Below, piece by piece: positions 52,279 through 60,907 of a stretch of DNA of 64,000 bases (position 1 is its first letter; every line of letters begins with the position of its first letter). The DNA comes from Alkalithermobacter paradoxus (GTDB taxonomy: Bacteria > Bacillota > Clostridia > Peptostreptococcales > Peptostreptococcaceae). A program made the translations under genes and the position numbers. Where the stretch lies: contig MZGW01000003.1 of assembly GCA_002029295.1 (NCBI GenBank), positions 1 through 64,000 of the forward strand, in the 5' to 3' direction. The notes under the pieces are model-generated. The model was not told where the DNA came from. It ran no database searches and worked only from the letters and a program-made list of their open reading frames with translations.

Positions 52279-53529
52279 ATGGCTGACAGTGGAAAATTAT
52301 TAATTTCAGTAATAGACCAAAAAACTAGAAGACCTATAGAAAATGCAAAAGTAAATATATATACAAAAGATACTCCAACTCAACAGACTATGGCTGAGAA
52401 TTTACCTACAAACGTTTCTGGTCAGACAATGGAAGTATCCCTTCCTGCTCCAGATTTTAAATTTTCTCAAACACCTTCAGAAGTACAGCCATACAGCGAA
52501 TATATAGTTGAAGTAATTAATGAAGGATATAGAGAAGTTATAGTAAATGGTGTTCAGATACTTCCACAATCTACAGCTATTCAACCTATTGTAATGTCTC
52601 AAGATGAAGGTACTAGATTCACAAGACAAAGTGCTGATGTTATAAATATACCTCCTAACACATTGTTTGGAGATTTTCCTCCTAAAATACCAGAACCTGA
52701 AGTTAAAGTTGAGCCACCTCCATCAGGATTTGTAGTTTTAGATTATCCTCAAGTTCCTGAATTTATAATAGTTCACGATGGTCATCCTGACGATCCTTCA
52801 GCACCTAATTACTGGGTAAGATATTCAGATTATATAAAAAATGTAGCTTCTTCTGAAATATATTCAACTTGGCCAGTTTCAACTCTTTACGCAAACATAT
52901 GCTGTATAATTTCATTTACACTAAATAGAGTCTTTACTGAGTGGTACAGAGGAAAAGGAAAGAACTTTACAATAACTTCTTCAACTGCATTCGACCAAAA
53001 ATATGTTCATAGAAGAAATATATACGAGAACATAAGTAGAGTTGTTGATGATATATTTAATCTATATATCAGAAGGCCAGCTGTTAGACAGCCACTTCTT
53101 GCTCAATATTGTGATGGTAGTCAAGTTCAATGCCCTGGATGGTTAACTCAATGGGGAAGTAAATACTTAGGAGATCAAGGAAGGTCATTTGATCAAATAC
53201 TAAAACACTTTTACGGAGACAACCTAGATTTCCAAAGAGCAAGAGTAGTATCAGGAGTTCCTCAATCTTATCCTGGATTTACACTTACTATAGGATCTAG
53301 CGGTACACCAGTTAGAACTGTTCAGACATTCTTAAATAGGATTTCAGATAACTTCCCTGCTATACCTAAAGTAAGAGTAGATGGTATATATGGTGAGGAA
53401 ACCGCTGAGGCTGTTAGAACATTCCAAAGAGTATTTAGACTTCCAGTAACAGGTAACGTTGATTTTTCTACTTGGTATAGAATATCTGATATATACGTAG
53501 CTGTAACTAAAATTGCTGAATTAAATTAA
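52279..53529 (+). CDS. sleC: Spore cortex-lytic enzyme SleC (zymogen)
   Basis: 416 residues from the ATG at 52279 (GGAG 7 nt upstream). Layout: N-terminal pro-region (about 1-150) with a DUF/CarboxypepD-like fold and a Pro-Glu-rich linker near 140-155; a SpoIID-like lytic transglycosylase domain (about 170-320) with FTLNRVFTEWYRGKGKNF, NIYENISRVVDDIFN and YCDGSQVQCPGWLTQWGSK; and a C-terminal peptidoglycan-binding domain (about 335-410, IGSSGTPVRTVQTFLN and VDGIYGEETAEAVRTFQRVF). In C. perfringens and C. difficile SleC is held inactive in the spore and activated by CspB cleavage. The gene is convergent with a Csp-type protease gene. Confidence 0.92.
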   Translation: MADSGKLLISVIDQKTRRPIENAKVNIYTKDTPTQQTMAENLPTNVSGQTMEVSLPAPDFKFSQTPSEVQPYSEYIVEVINEGYREVIVNGVQILPQSTAIQPIVMSQDEGTRFTRQSADVINIPPNTLFGDFPPKIPEPEVKVEPPPSGFVVLDYPQVPEFIIVHDGHPDDPSAPNYWVRYSDYIKNVASSEIYSTWPVSTLYANICCIISFTLNRVFTEWYRGKGKNFTITSSTAFDQKYVHRRNIYENISRVVDDIFNLYIRRPAVRQPLLAQYCDGSQVQCPGWLTQWGSKYLGDQGRSFDQILKHFYGDNLDFQRARVVSGVPQSYPGFTLTIGSSGTPVRTVQTFLNRISDNFPAIPKVRVDGIYGEETAEAVRTFQRVFRLPVTGNVDFSTWYRISDIYVAVTKIAELN

Positions 53530-53558
53530 AGGAGAAGGTTATTCACCTTCTCCTTTTC
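53526..53558. terminator. Bidirectional terminator between sleC and csp
   Basis: AAAGGAGAAGGT / ACCTTCTCCTTT stem (53528-53539 / 53545-53556), with T-rich flanks on both sides, overlapping the csp stop. Confidence 0.88.
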
Positions 53559-56500
53559 TTAAGAATACTGGATATGACCAAGCTTCTTGACTTCTAACCT
53601 GCTCAAATGCCCTTCTAAGATTTAATATTCCATATCCCCATGATATATTCGGGTGATCCTCCCCTGGTCTTTGCTCTGTTCCTCTTGTTAGGTAAGTTTT
53701 TACTTTCTGAGTATACATAGTAGGGTCATTACCATTTAGTATTCCCCACTCAAGTAAAAGTGCAACTACTCCTGCTACATGTGCTGCTGCAACACTTGTT
53801 CCTGTAAATGTTCCATATCCTCCTGGCGTTGTAGATGTTATACCAACTCCTGGTGCAACTAAATCTGGCTTTATTTTATCATCTCTTGTAGGTCCTCTTG
53901 ATGAACCACTGTATAAACTATTATCCCTATGGTTATATGCCCCAACACTTATAACACTTTCAGCAGTGGCAGGTGTTACAATAGTTCCATAAGGATCTGC
54001 TCTTAAAAACCTTGTTTGCTCACCTATTAAAGATTTATTAGGTAAATATACATTATATCTTCCATCTACTATATTATCTCCATGTAGTCTTATTATCCAA
54101 TTTCCAGGCTTTATATCTTTAAAATGTATTGTTATAAATTCATCTCCCGTTAATTCTTCAGGGTATCTATATCTTACAATAGCAGTTGTATCTTCAAGTA
54201 TAAATCTTACAATTTCTTCTTCATTTAGCTTAGCTGGAATTCTATCTATAAACTCCCCTGTAGGAGAAATCATAGATACAGAAACCTTATCAGGCTTTCT
54301 TGCCCATATCATCACATCTAAATCTCCTTCATTTGCTCCTACAACTATTTCTATATCTTGAATTTCTCCAGTATTATTAAACCTTCCACTTAATTTTGTC
54401 ATCTTATCCGCTTCATTCCCTGCTGCTGCAACAAATATAATTCCTCTATCTCTGCTTAGTTCGTATATATAATTTTCTAGAATAGTCATTCCATCATGAC
54501 TTCCTTCGTTAGTTCCTAAAGAAATATTTATAACTAAAGGCATTCTCATTCTTCTTGCCATTTCATATGCATACTTTATTCCAAGTATAAGGTCAGATGA
54601 TTTGTAATAACCACCCTGATCTCTTAACTTTACAACTATAAACTCACTATCAGGAGCAACTCCAACATATCTACTATTTAGTGCCCCTCTTCCTCCTACT
54701 ATACCTCCAATCATAGTTCCATGACCTGTTTGATCTGTATGCTCTAATCGCTCTCCACTAATCAACGCATCATCTATTTCATCTCTTGTATATTCTTTTC
54801 CGAATATAAATCCTTGTGGAGGATTTCCATCTACTGTCTGATCCCATATGCTTACTATTTTAGTTCTTCCATCTTCGTATATAAAGTCAGGATGTGTGTA
54901 ATCTATTCCAGAGTCTATAATTGCAGTTAACACTCCTCTTCCTGTTAATGGTATATACGGATGGTTTTGAAAAAACTTAGCTCCTATTTTATCTACACTT
55001 GTATCTATAAGAGGTACCATCCTAAATGGCTTTTGATAATATGTTACCTCAGGTATTTTGTTAAATATCGATTCATCTAAATTTAGATCCAAATAAACTA
55101 TCGCATATTTTCTATCTATTATTTGTACTTTATTTATACCTTCTTCAGCTAAAGCTGATATTATATCTCCTTCATACATTATTATATAGTCATTAGTATT
55201 TTCATTTCTATAATGCCATCCTAGTGTTCTTGTGCTTATTCTACTAAGATCCAATTTACCATACCCCCAAGTCTCATTTGGATAAATCAAAAAAGGTCTA
55301 TCTCTTCTAGCTTCCTTTAATAACTTAGCTTTCAATCTTTGACCGTACAAAAATGGATCATTATTATTCACAATTCCCCACTCCATCAAAAGTGCTGCAG
55401 CACCTGCAACGTGAGGTGCAGCCATACTCGTTCCTGATAATGCACCATAACTTCCAGATGGCAAACTAGATACTATATCTTCACCCGGAGCTACTATATC
55501 TGGCTTTATTTCTCTTAACCTTGCATCTCCCCGTCCAGAAAAAGCAGAAATTATATCTAAGTTGTGATTATAGCTTCCAACAGATATAACTCTCCTAGCT
55601 GTTGCTGGAGTTGTTATTGTACGAACTATAGTTGGATCTAAAAACCTTGTATCTCTACTCAACTGCTCTGATATAGGTAAGTATATATTTATATCTCCTT
55701 CAACTATATCCTGTGCTTCAAAATTGAGTGACCACACTCCAGGCTGTATAAATTCTCTACCTCTTAAAGTAACAACTGCCCTTTCATTTAATGAATATGG
55801 AGTAGCCCTAGAAAAAAATGCATTTATACTTGTGTTTCCTAAATTTACATTTACCTCTCCTGAATTTTTATCTATCTTTTGAGTTTCAGCTCCTGATGGA
55901 TTTCTTACAGAGAAACTAAAATCATCAGAAAACTTCTTCCATATTTCTATTGTTATTTCTCTTTCCCCTCCACCAACAGAAAACTCAACGGGCTTTACCA
56001 TATTATTAAGTAATCTTATGTGCTTATGATGTGATTTATCGCCTTCATTTCCAGAAGCTACAACTACTATTGTCTTTCCTCTTAAAGATATATCATCTAT
56101 ATATTCTTCAAACAATGAACTTCCATCTTTTGCTCCTTCGTTACTTCCATAGCTTATATTTATAACAAGCGGCTTATTCATACTCTGTGCTAAGTCTATA
56201 AGATACTTTATTCCTCTCATAAATTCTGTACTTCGTCCAAATGATTCAATACCCCTAGTTCCTATTTTTACAACAGCAATCTCTGAATTTGGAGCTATTG
56301 TGGATGCTATTCCTGCAACATGAGTTCCATGACCTATATTATCAAAGAAAGGTATTTCATCTCCTTTCAACGCATTATCTATGTCCTCTTTGGTATATTC
56401 ATAACCACTTTTAAATCCATCTGGAGGATTTCCTTCTCTAGTTTGATCCCATATTCTAACTATTTTTGATGTTCCATCTTCGTTTATAAATAAAGGATGC

Positions 56501-56790
56501 CTAAAATCAACACCTGAGTCTATAATCCCAATAAGTACCCCTTCTCCAGAAAGGTCAGTGGTGCTCTTAAAAAAATCTATTCCACTAGCCTCAAAACTAG
56601 TTAAGCTTGGGCCTAATATAAATGGTCTTTCTATATATTCTATCTCGTTATATTCTAATAACCTACCTAATTCAGACTCACTTATAGTTATTATTGCAAA
56701 TTTTTCGCTTAATATCTCAACCTCTACACCTAACTCTTCCTCTAATCTTTTTATATCTCCATGGTATTTAACTATCACTTCAAAATCCAC
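53539..56790 (-). CDS. Tandem Csp-type subtilisin protease (germination), two intact domains
   Basis: 1083 residues from a GTG with GGAGGTG upstream. Two repeats, each with a prodomain and a subtilase domain of the Csp type. Repeat 1: prodomain 1-60; D91 ([11 protein letters not shown]), H154 (GHGTHVAG), oxyanion N248 (ASGNEG), S455 ([12 protein letters not shown]). Repeat 2: prodomain ~530-590; D626, H690 (GHGTMIGG), N792, S999 ([12 protein letters not shown]). Each has the large Csp insertion between N and S. In C. difficile the CspBA fusion has a dead second half; here both triads are complete. No signal peptide. Expected role: cleave pro-SleC at germination. It faces sleC across one terminator, with a sigma-K-like promoter upstream. 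Confidence 0.9.
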   Translation of the reverse strand: MDFEVIVKYHGDIKRLEEELGVEVEILSEKFAIITISESELGRLLEYNEIEYIERPFILGPSLTSFEASGIDFFKSTTDLSGEGVLIGIIDSGVDFRHPLFINEDGTSKIVRIWDQTREGNPPDGFKSGYEYTKEDIDNALKGDEIPFFDNIGHGTHVAGIASTIAPNSEIAVVKIGTRGIESFGRSTEFMRGIKYLIDLAQSMNKPLVINISYGSNEGAKDGSSLFEEYIDDISLRGKTIVVVASGNEGDKSHHKHIRLLNNMVKPVEFSVGGGEREITIEIWKKFSDDFSFSVRNPSGAETQKIDKNSGEVNVNLGNTSINAFFSRATPYSLNERAVVTLRGREFIQPGVWSLNFEAQDIVEGDINIYLPISEQLSRDTRFLDPTIVRTITTPATARRVISVGSYNHNLDIISAFSGRGDARLREIKPDIVAPGEDIVSSLPSGSYGALSGTSMAAPHVAGAAALLMEWGIVNNNDPFLYGQRLKAKLLKEARRDRPFLIYPNETWGYGKLDLSRISTRTLGWHYRNENTNDYIIMYEGDIISALAEEGINKVQIIDRKYAIVYLDLNLDESIFNKIPEVTYYQKPFRMVPLIDTSVDKIGAKFFQNHPYIPLTGRGVLTAIIDSGIDYTHPDFIYEDGRTKIVSIWDQTVDGNPPQGFIFGKEYTRDEIDDALISGERLEHTDQTGHGTMIGGIVGGRGALNSRYVGVAPDSEFIVVKLRDQGGYYKSSDLILGIKYAYEMARRMRMPLVINISLGTNEGSHDGMTILENYIYELSRDRGIIFVAAAGNEADKMTKLSGRFNNTGEIQDIEIVVGANEGDLDVMIWARKPDKVSVSMISPTGEFIDRIPAKLNEEEIVRFILEDTTAIVRYRYPEELTGDEFITIHFKDIKPGNWIIRLHGDNIVDGRYNVYLPNKSLIGEQTRFLRADPYGTIVTPATAESVISVGAYNHRDNSLYSGSSRGPTRDDKIKPDLVAPGVGITSTTPGGYGTFTGTSVAAAHVAGVVALLLEWGILNGNDPTMYTQKVKTYLTRGTEQRPGEDHPNISWGYGILNLRRAFEQVRSQEAWSYPVFLRKGEGE

Positions 56791-56808
56791 TTAATCACCT
56801 CCATTAAC

Positions 56809-56838
56809 TATTGTATGAAAATAAGTTCAAAAAAGGTT
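56809..56838 (-). promoter_or_regulatory. Sigma-K-like promoter of the Csp protease gene
   Basis: On the minus strand AACC (56838-56835), a 17-nt spacer and CATACAATA (56817-56809) match the sigma-K pattern HACM N16-17 CATANNNTA; the -10 also resembles sigma-E. It ends 18 nt before the GTG start. Consistent with mother-cell expression of csp. Confidence 0.5.
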
Positions 56839-56936
56839 AATACATGCGTATATTTTAGATAGTAAAAGCTAAAACTTTTAGATATACGTGCATTTATAGG
56901 TCTTATAAATCTAGATATGAAGGGATGGTTCTTTTT

Positions 56937-57392
56937 ATGAGTTTTAAAATTATGGATCTAGAAAATAACATTAGACCAGATGAGCCAAGAAAAATATTAT
57001 TTTATGGATACGACGAAAAAGAAAGAGAAGCTATAACTGACTTTCTAATAGACATAGAAGAATTTAATTTTCTATTTGTAGATGAAAGTTTGCTCGACTT
57101 TAAAGTAAAGAACCTAGTGTACAACGATGAATTCGAAAACACTATATACAATAACATTCCTGATGAAATTATTTCTATGAAATTCATGCTAGTTTCAGGT
57201 TTTTCTAATAAGGAAATAAACAATTTATCTTCATTACTAAAAAACAAAGGATTTCCAAGACCGTTGATTGCAACATTAACTGAACAAAATAGAAAATTAA
57301 AATTCATAGACTTACTAAAGGAAATACACAAGGAACATAACTACGTTTTAAGTAAATTAAAACAAAAGCAAAATAATCAGGGTATACCCTGA
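56937..57392 (+). CDS. DUF3783 family protein
   Basis: 151 residues from the ATG at 56937; an ATG at 56925 is immediately preceded by the AAGGG site and is less likely. It begins MSFKIMDLENNIRPDEPRK and has KILFYGYDEKEREAITDFL and the C-terminal KGFPRPLIATLTEQNRKLKF typical of DUF3783, a clostridial family of unknown function. There is no membrane segment. It is a single-gene unit, divergent from csp (146-nt intergenic) and convergent with the NhaC gene through a perfect palindromic terminator. A resemblance to a nucleotide-binding fold (NTP pyrophosphatase-like) is only an impression. Confidence 0.75.
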   Translation: MSFKIMDLENNIRPDEPRKILFYGYDEKEREAITDFLIDIEEFNFLFVDESLLDFKVKNLVYNDEFENTIYNNIPDEIISMKFMLVSGFSNKEINNLSSLLKNKGFPRPLIATLTEQNRKLKFIDLLKEIHKEHNYVLSKLKQKQNNQGIP

Positions 57393-57400
57393 TTATTTTA
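57370..57400. terminator. Bidirectional terminator between DUF3783 and the NhaC-type gene
   Basis: Perfect 28-nt palindrome (57371-57398) centred on GGGTATACCC with A/T runs on both sides, overlapping the stop codon region of both genes. Confidence 0.85.
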
Positions 57401-58798
57401 TGCTGTTTGATTATTTGTATTTTGATCTATATATTCAATAGTAAATCCTGTATATCCATATATAACAGCTATTAAAGGATTTAGTATATTAAGAAATGCA
57501 TATGGAAGATAAGCAAACGGGTGTACCCCTAATGTAGTCCACATATATGCTCCGCATGTATTCCAAGGAATTAGTGATGATGTAAGAGTACCTGCATCTT
57601 CAAGAGTTCTAGAAAGATTCTTAGGATGTAAGTCTCTCTTGTCGTAACTATCCTTATACATTCTTCCTGGTACTACTATAGCAAGGTATTGATCTCCTGT
57701 AACTAAATTAGCAACTATTCCAGATACTATAGTAACTAATATTAATGAACCTGTTCCCTTTGCAAGCTTTAATATATTCTCGGCAATAGTTTCAAGTACA
57801 CCTGTACTTTCTAATATTCCTCCAAAGCTAAGTGCCGTTATTATTAACGATACTGTCCACATCATACTATCAAGTCCACCACGACTTAATAAACTATCTA
57901 CAACTTCTATTCCTGTCTCTGATGAGAACCCATAGTGAGCTACTTCTATTATTTCACTTAAATTAGATCCTTGGAATATTACTGCAAATAATCCTCCAAT
58001 TATTGATCCACCTATAAGGCCTGGTATAGCAGGTACTTTAAACACTACAAGCATTATTACAAGAACTGGTGGTAATAATAGCAATGGATTTATATTGAAG
58101 TTAGATTTTAGAGCATCTAATATAACATTTATAGATTCCGGGTTAACATTTCCCCCACCATATCTTAATCCTATAACTCCATATAAAATCAATGCTATTA
58201 CATAGGCTGGTACTGTTGTGTAGGCCATATGTCTTATGTGATCGAATAAATTTGCTCCTGACATTGCTGGAGCTAAGTTAGTAGTATCTGATAAAGGTGA
58301 CATTTTGTCCCCAAAGTATGCACCTGAAATAATAGCACCTGCCACTATATGAATAGGTATATCAAGCCCTTGTCCAACTCCTAAAAGTGCTATACCTACT
58401 GTTCCAACTGTAGTCCATGAAGAACCAGTAGCAAGCGAAACCACAGAGCAAATAATAGTTGTAGCAACTAAAAATATTGATGGCGAAAGTATATTAAGCC
58501 CATAGAATATCATAGTAGGAACAACACCACTTAATATCCACGTTCCTATTATAGTACCTATAATCATAAGTATTAGCATTGCCTGCATACCCATATTTAA
58601 ACTTTTAAGTATACCTTCTTCTATCTCATTCCAAGTATACCCTAAGTAAATAGCAAGTAATGATGCTACTACTGAAGCTCCAATTAGTGGAATATGCGGT
58701 GAAGCTTCATATTTAAATACAGCTATAGATAAAAACAATACTAAACTTAGTATTGGAATAAGCGCGATTGGTAACGTAAGCTCTCTTTTATTTCTCAT
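57398..58798 (-). CDS. NhaC-family transporter, predicted lysine transporter (LysW-like)
   Basis: 466 residues, about 11-12 membrane helices. NhaC superfamily features: SLATGSSWTTVGTVGIALLG, ISGAYFGDKMSPLSDTTNLAP and NLVTGDQYLAIVVPGRMY, plus SSLIPWNTCGAYMWTTLGV near the end. The family includes Na+/H+ antiporters and amino acid/Na+ exchangers. A lysine riboswitch with its own promoter and terminator lies directly upstream, which makes a lysine transport role (the LysW group of riboswitch-controlled NhaC proteins) more likely than pH homeostasis. ATG with GGAGG. Last gene before the terminator shared with DUF3783. Confidence 0.87.
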   Translation of the reverse strand: MRNKRELTLPIALIPILSLVLFLSIAVFKYEASPHIPLIGASVVASLLAIYLGYTWNEIEEGILKSLNMGMQAMLILMIIGTIIGTWILSGVVPTMIFYGLNILSPSIFLVATTIICSVVSLATGSSWTTVGTVGIALLGVGQGLDIPIHIVAGAIISGAYFGDKMSPLSDTTNLAPAMSGANLFDHIRHMAYTTVPAYVIALILYGVIGLRYGGGNVNPESINVILDALKSNFNINPLLLLPPVLVIMLVVFKVPAIPGLIGGSIIGGLFAVIFQGSNLSEIIEVAHYGFSSETGIEVVDSLLSRGGLDSMMWTVSLIITALSFGGILESTGVLETIAENILKLAKGTGSLILVTIVSGIVANLVTGDQYLAIVVPGRMYKDSYDKRDLHPKNLSRTLEDAGTLTSSLIPWNTCGAYMWTTLGVHPFAYLPYAFLNILNPLIAVIYGYTGFTIEYIDQNTNNQTA

Positions 58799-58840
58799 TT
58801 TATAACCTCCATTTATTATATTTTAGTATTTATAACCAAT

Positions 58841-58872
58841 AAAAAAAGCATCTAAGGATAACCTTAGATGCT
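58841..58872 (-). terminator. Lysine riboswitch expression-platform terminator
   Basis: AGCATCTAAGG / CCTTAGATGCT stem (58862-58872 / 58848-58858) plus T7 on the minus strand, between aptamer and the transporter ATG. Confidence 0.9.
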
Positions 58873-58899
58873 AATATACATAAGTATAAGCACAAAGTC

Positions 58900-59120
58900 C
58901 CCCTCTCTTTCCCTTAAAGTAAGATAGCTCTCCATTTAAGCTACGGGATAGCTTAAATGACAGTTTTACACCTATTCGATGTAAACCCAGCATATAGTTT
59001 TGCAAGAACTATACACTTCGGCGGTCTTCCTTTCATTTAAATTCATCGACTTGCAATCTCCTTTAAACTACTCATAATACCCGCGCCTCTACCTCACCCC
59101 TGTTAGAGATGAGGTATATT
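58900..59120 (-). promoter_or_regulatory. Lysine riboswitch (L-box)
   Basis: The minus strand shows the lysine aptamer landmarks in order: GAGGTAGAGGCGCGGG (59096-59081), AGTA, GAAAGGAAGACCGCCGAAG (about 59034-59016), GCTGGG, a long TTTACAT/ATGTAAA-like P4 arm, ACTGTCATTTA, and TGGAGAGCTATC (about 58942-58931) closing P1. An extra hairpin (ACCTCA/TGAGGT) precedes it. With the downstream terminator this should be an OFF switch at high lysine. It fills the gene-free stretch 58799-59187. Confidence 0.93.
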
Positions 59121-59144
59121 TAGTTGTAAATTGATATGTGTATT

Positions 59145-59173
59145 ATTCTACAACAGTATGTATAACTTGTCAA
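59145..59173 (-). promoter_or_regulatory. Sigma-A promoter of the lysine riboswitch transcript
   Basis: TTGACA (59173-59168), a 17-nt spacer and TAGAAT (59150-59145) on the minus strand. It lies just after the rnhA stop codon. Confidence 0.85.
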
Positions 59174-59187
59174 CATACTAATTTATT

Positions 59188-59670
59188 CTATTCTTCTCTT
59201 ACATCTATAGGTAAATCTTCTCCTAGTGCTGCACTGCTAGCTAGTTTATCACACAGCTCATTTCCCCAATTACCTGCATGTCCTTTTACCCACTCAAATT
59301 TTACATTATGATTTTCCATTGCTTTTAGTAATCTTATCCACAAATCAACGTTCTTTGCTTTTTCTTTTTTCTTGGCATCTTTATACCAAGAATTTCTTTT
59401 CCATTTCATTACCCATCCAAGATTTATAGCATCAACGATATATTTTGAATCAGAGTATAAAGTAACGTTGCAAGGCCTTTTCAGTGCTTCAAGTGCTACT
59501 ATTACAGCCATAAGCTCCATTCTATTATTAGTTGTTTTGTTAAATCCACCAGATAATTCTTTTTTATGCTCTTTATCTCCTATCTTGCATATTAAAACAG
59601 CTCCATAACCTCCAGGCCCATCAGGGTTTCCTAAACATGCTCCATCTGTATATATTACAATTTCATCCAC
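59188..59670 (-). CDS. rnhA: Ribonuclease HI
   Basis: 160 residues. It cleaves the RNA strand of RNA/DNA hybrids. The four catalytic acids are visible: D9 (YTDGACLGNP), E52 (NNRMELMAV), D74 (YSDSKYIVD) and D141 (NELCDKLA), plus the flexible-loop His131 in KGHAGNWGN. The basic handle region (GWVMKWKRNSW) is present. ATG with AGGAGG. It sits between an unknown anchored protein gene, whose terminator precedes it, and the lysine riboswitch promoter; no terminator of its own is obvious. Confidence 0.96.
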   Translation of the reverse strand: MDEIVIYTDGACLGNPDGPGGYGAVLICKIGDKEHKKELSGGFNKTTNNRMELMAVIVALEALKRPCNVTLYSDSKYIVDAINLGWVMKWKRNSWYKDAKKKEKAKNVDLWIRLLKAMENHNVKFEWVKGHAGNWGNELCDKLASSAALGEDLPIDVREE

Positions 59671-59718
59671 AATTTATCCTCCTACTGTTATTAACTTTAT
59701 ATACAATTTTATCATAGA

Positions 59719-59744
59719 AAAAGACTAACCGCATGATTAGTCTA
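59719..59744 (-). terminator. Terminator after the unknown anchored protein gene
   Basis: AGACTAA / TTAGTCT hairpin (59737-59743 / 59722-59728) with T-rich tail TTTTTC on the minus strand, overlapping the stop codon. Confidence 0.8.
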
Positions 59745-60762
59745 AAAACTTTAGAATAGATAACTTATACCATTTATCTTGTTCTTTTATTATATTTACT
59801 TCTTTCCACTTACCATCTTCATTAATATACTCATTTAATAATATATCTTCACCATTTGTGAGTTCCACAAAGTCAAATCTGTACTTCTTATTTTTCCCAC
59901 TAGCATATATAGATATACTAGAATTATCCTTCTCAACACTATCTATTTTATCAATGAGATTATACCACTCTCCATATATAATATTAACAAAATAACTGCT
60001 ATCCCAGCTCCATAGATGCCATGGAGCACATAAAAAATCTTCTGGTATATAATCTACACTTCTTATTTTCCATCCATCTTTTTCGCTGTACTCAGTTGTA
60101 ACTATTCCATAATAATAGGCAAAGTAACTTGGCTGTGGAGTTAAATCTTTACCCTCTGAATATGGTTTACCAGTTATGATTTCAATCTCTACAAAGTAAT
60201 AGTCTATGTTATCTGAAGTATTTTCAGGACGATATGCCTTTCTTAATTTTAATAAAATTGTTTGCCCAACTCCACTAAAAGAATCTTCAAATTTCTTTAG
60301 AGATATCTTCTCTTTAGATCCAGAGCTAAGAAGATTATAGGCATATTTATAAGGCACATTAGCCCATCCTATAGCACCACATCCACCTTGAAATCCAATC
60401 ATATTAGATGCATTTTTTAATATAGAGTAATACGCATGTATAACATCTTCTGATGAATCATACCTACTCGGATAACCTTCGAGTATATTTGAATTTGTCT
60501 TAGATTCACTAAAATTATTTGGGTTATATTTTAACTTTAGTGCCTTATCCTTAGATGGTCTTCCAAACCTTTCTCCATGGAAATAATCTTCTTCACTACT
60601 GAAAGTAGATATTTCACTATTCATATTTTTATTATATATATATCCACCCATTTTATAATTCCTATCTTTATAGATTGCAATATTATAAGAAACTGTAGCT
60701 ACAACTATAAAAATCAAAACAATGAAACTCAACCTAATCATATCTTTTTTAGAAATAATCAT
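59737..60762 (-). CDS. Unknown membrane-anchored protein
   Basis: 341 residues, not recognised. A single N-terminal hydrophobic helix (about 10-28, FIVLIFIVVATVSYNIAI) preceded by Lys residues suggests an anchored extracellular protein. The rest is polar and aromatic-rich: a motif FQGGCGAIGWANVPYKYAYN (about 143-162) holds the only nearby Cys, and the C-terminal half has alternating beta-like segments (YYFVEIEIITGKP, YRFDFVELTNGED). It may contain an NTF2-like or DUF4878-type fold, which is a guess. ATG with GAGGTG. A CATAAATTA box about 25 nt upstream resembles a sporulation -10, but no matching -35 was found. Monocistronic. Confidence 0.7.
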   Translation of the reverse strand: MIISKKDMIRLSFIVLIFIVVATVSYNIAIYKDRNYKMGGYIYNKNMNSEISTFSSEEDYFHGERFGRPSKDKALKLKYNPNNFSESKTNSNILEGYPSRYDSSEDVIHAYYSILKNASNMIGFQGGCGAIGWANVPYKYAYNLLSSGSKEKISLKKFEDSFSGVGQTILLKLRKAYRPENTSDNIDYYFVEIEIITGKPYSEGKDLTPQPSYFAYYYGIVTTEYSEKDGWKIRSVDYIPEDFLCAPWHLWSWDSSYFVNIIYGEWYNLIDKIDSVEKDNSSISIYASGKNKKYRFDFVELTNGEDILLNEYINEDGKWKEVNIIKEQDKWYKLSILKFLD

Positions 60763-60872
60763 AATACATCACCTCAGATTTAATTTATGCTTGATAGGGT
60801 ACTTATAGACATGTTTCTTATGCTTCTTCAGTTCAAATTAGAAGATGTATTAGAAGCTGAAAAATAGGTATT

Positions 60873-60907
60873 AAAAAAGTAGGGGTGAATATTCACCCCT
60901 ACTTTTT
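60873..60907. terminator. Terminator after the CoA-disulfide reductase gene
   Basis: Perfect 17-bp inverted repeat (AAAAAGTAGGGGTGAAT and its complement) around 60873-60907, with A and T runs on both sides; the gene stop is in one arm. It probably ends the ars-linked transcript. Confidence 0.92.
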
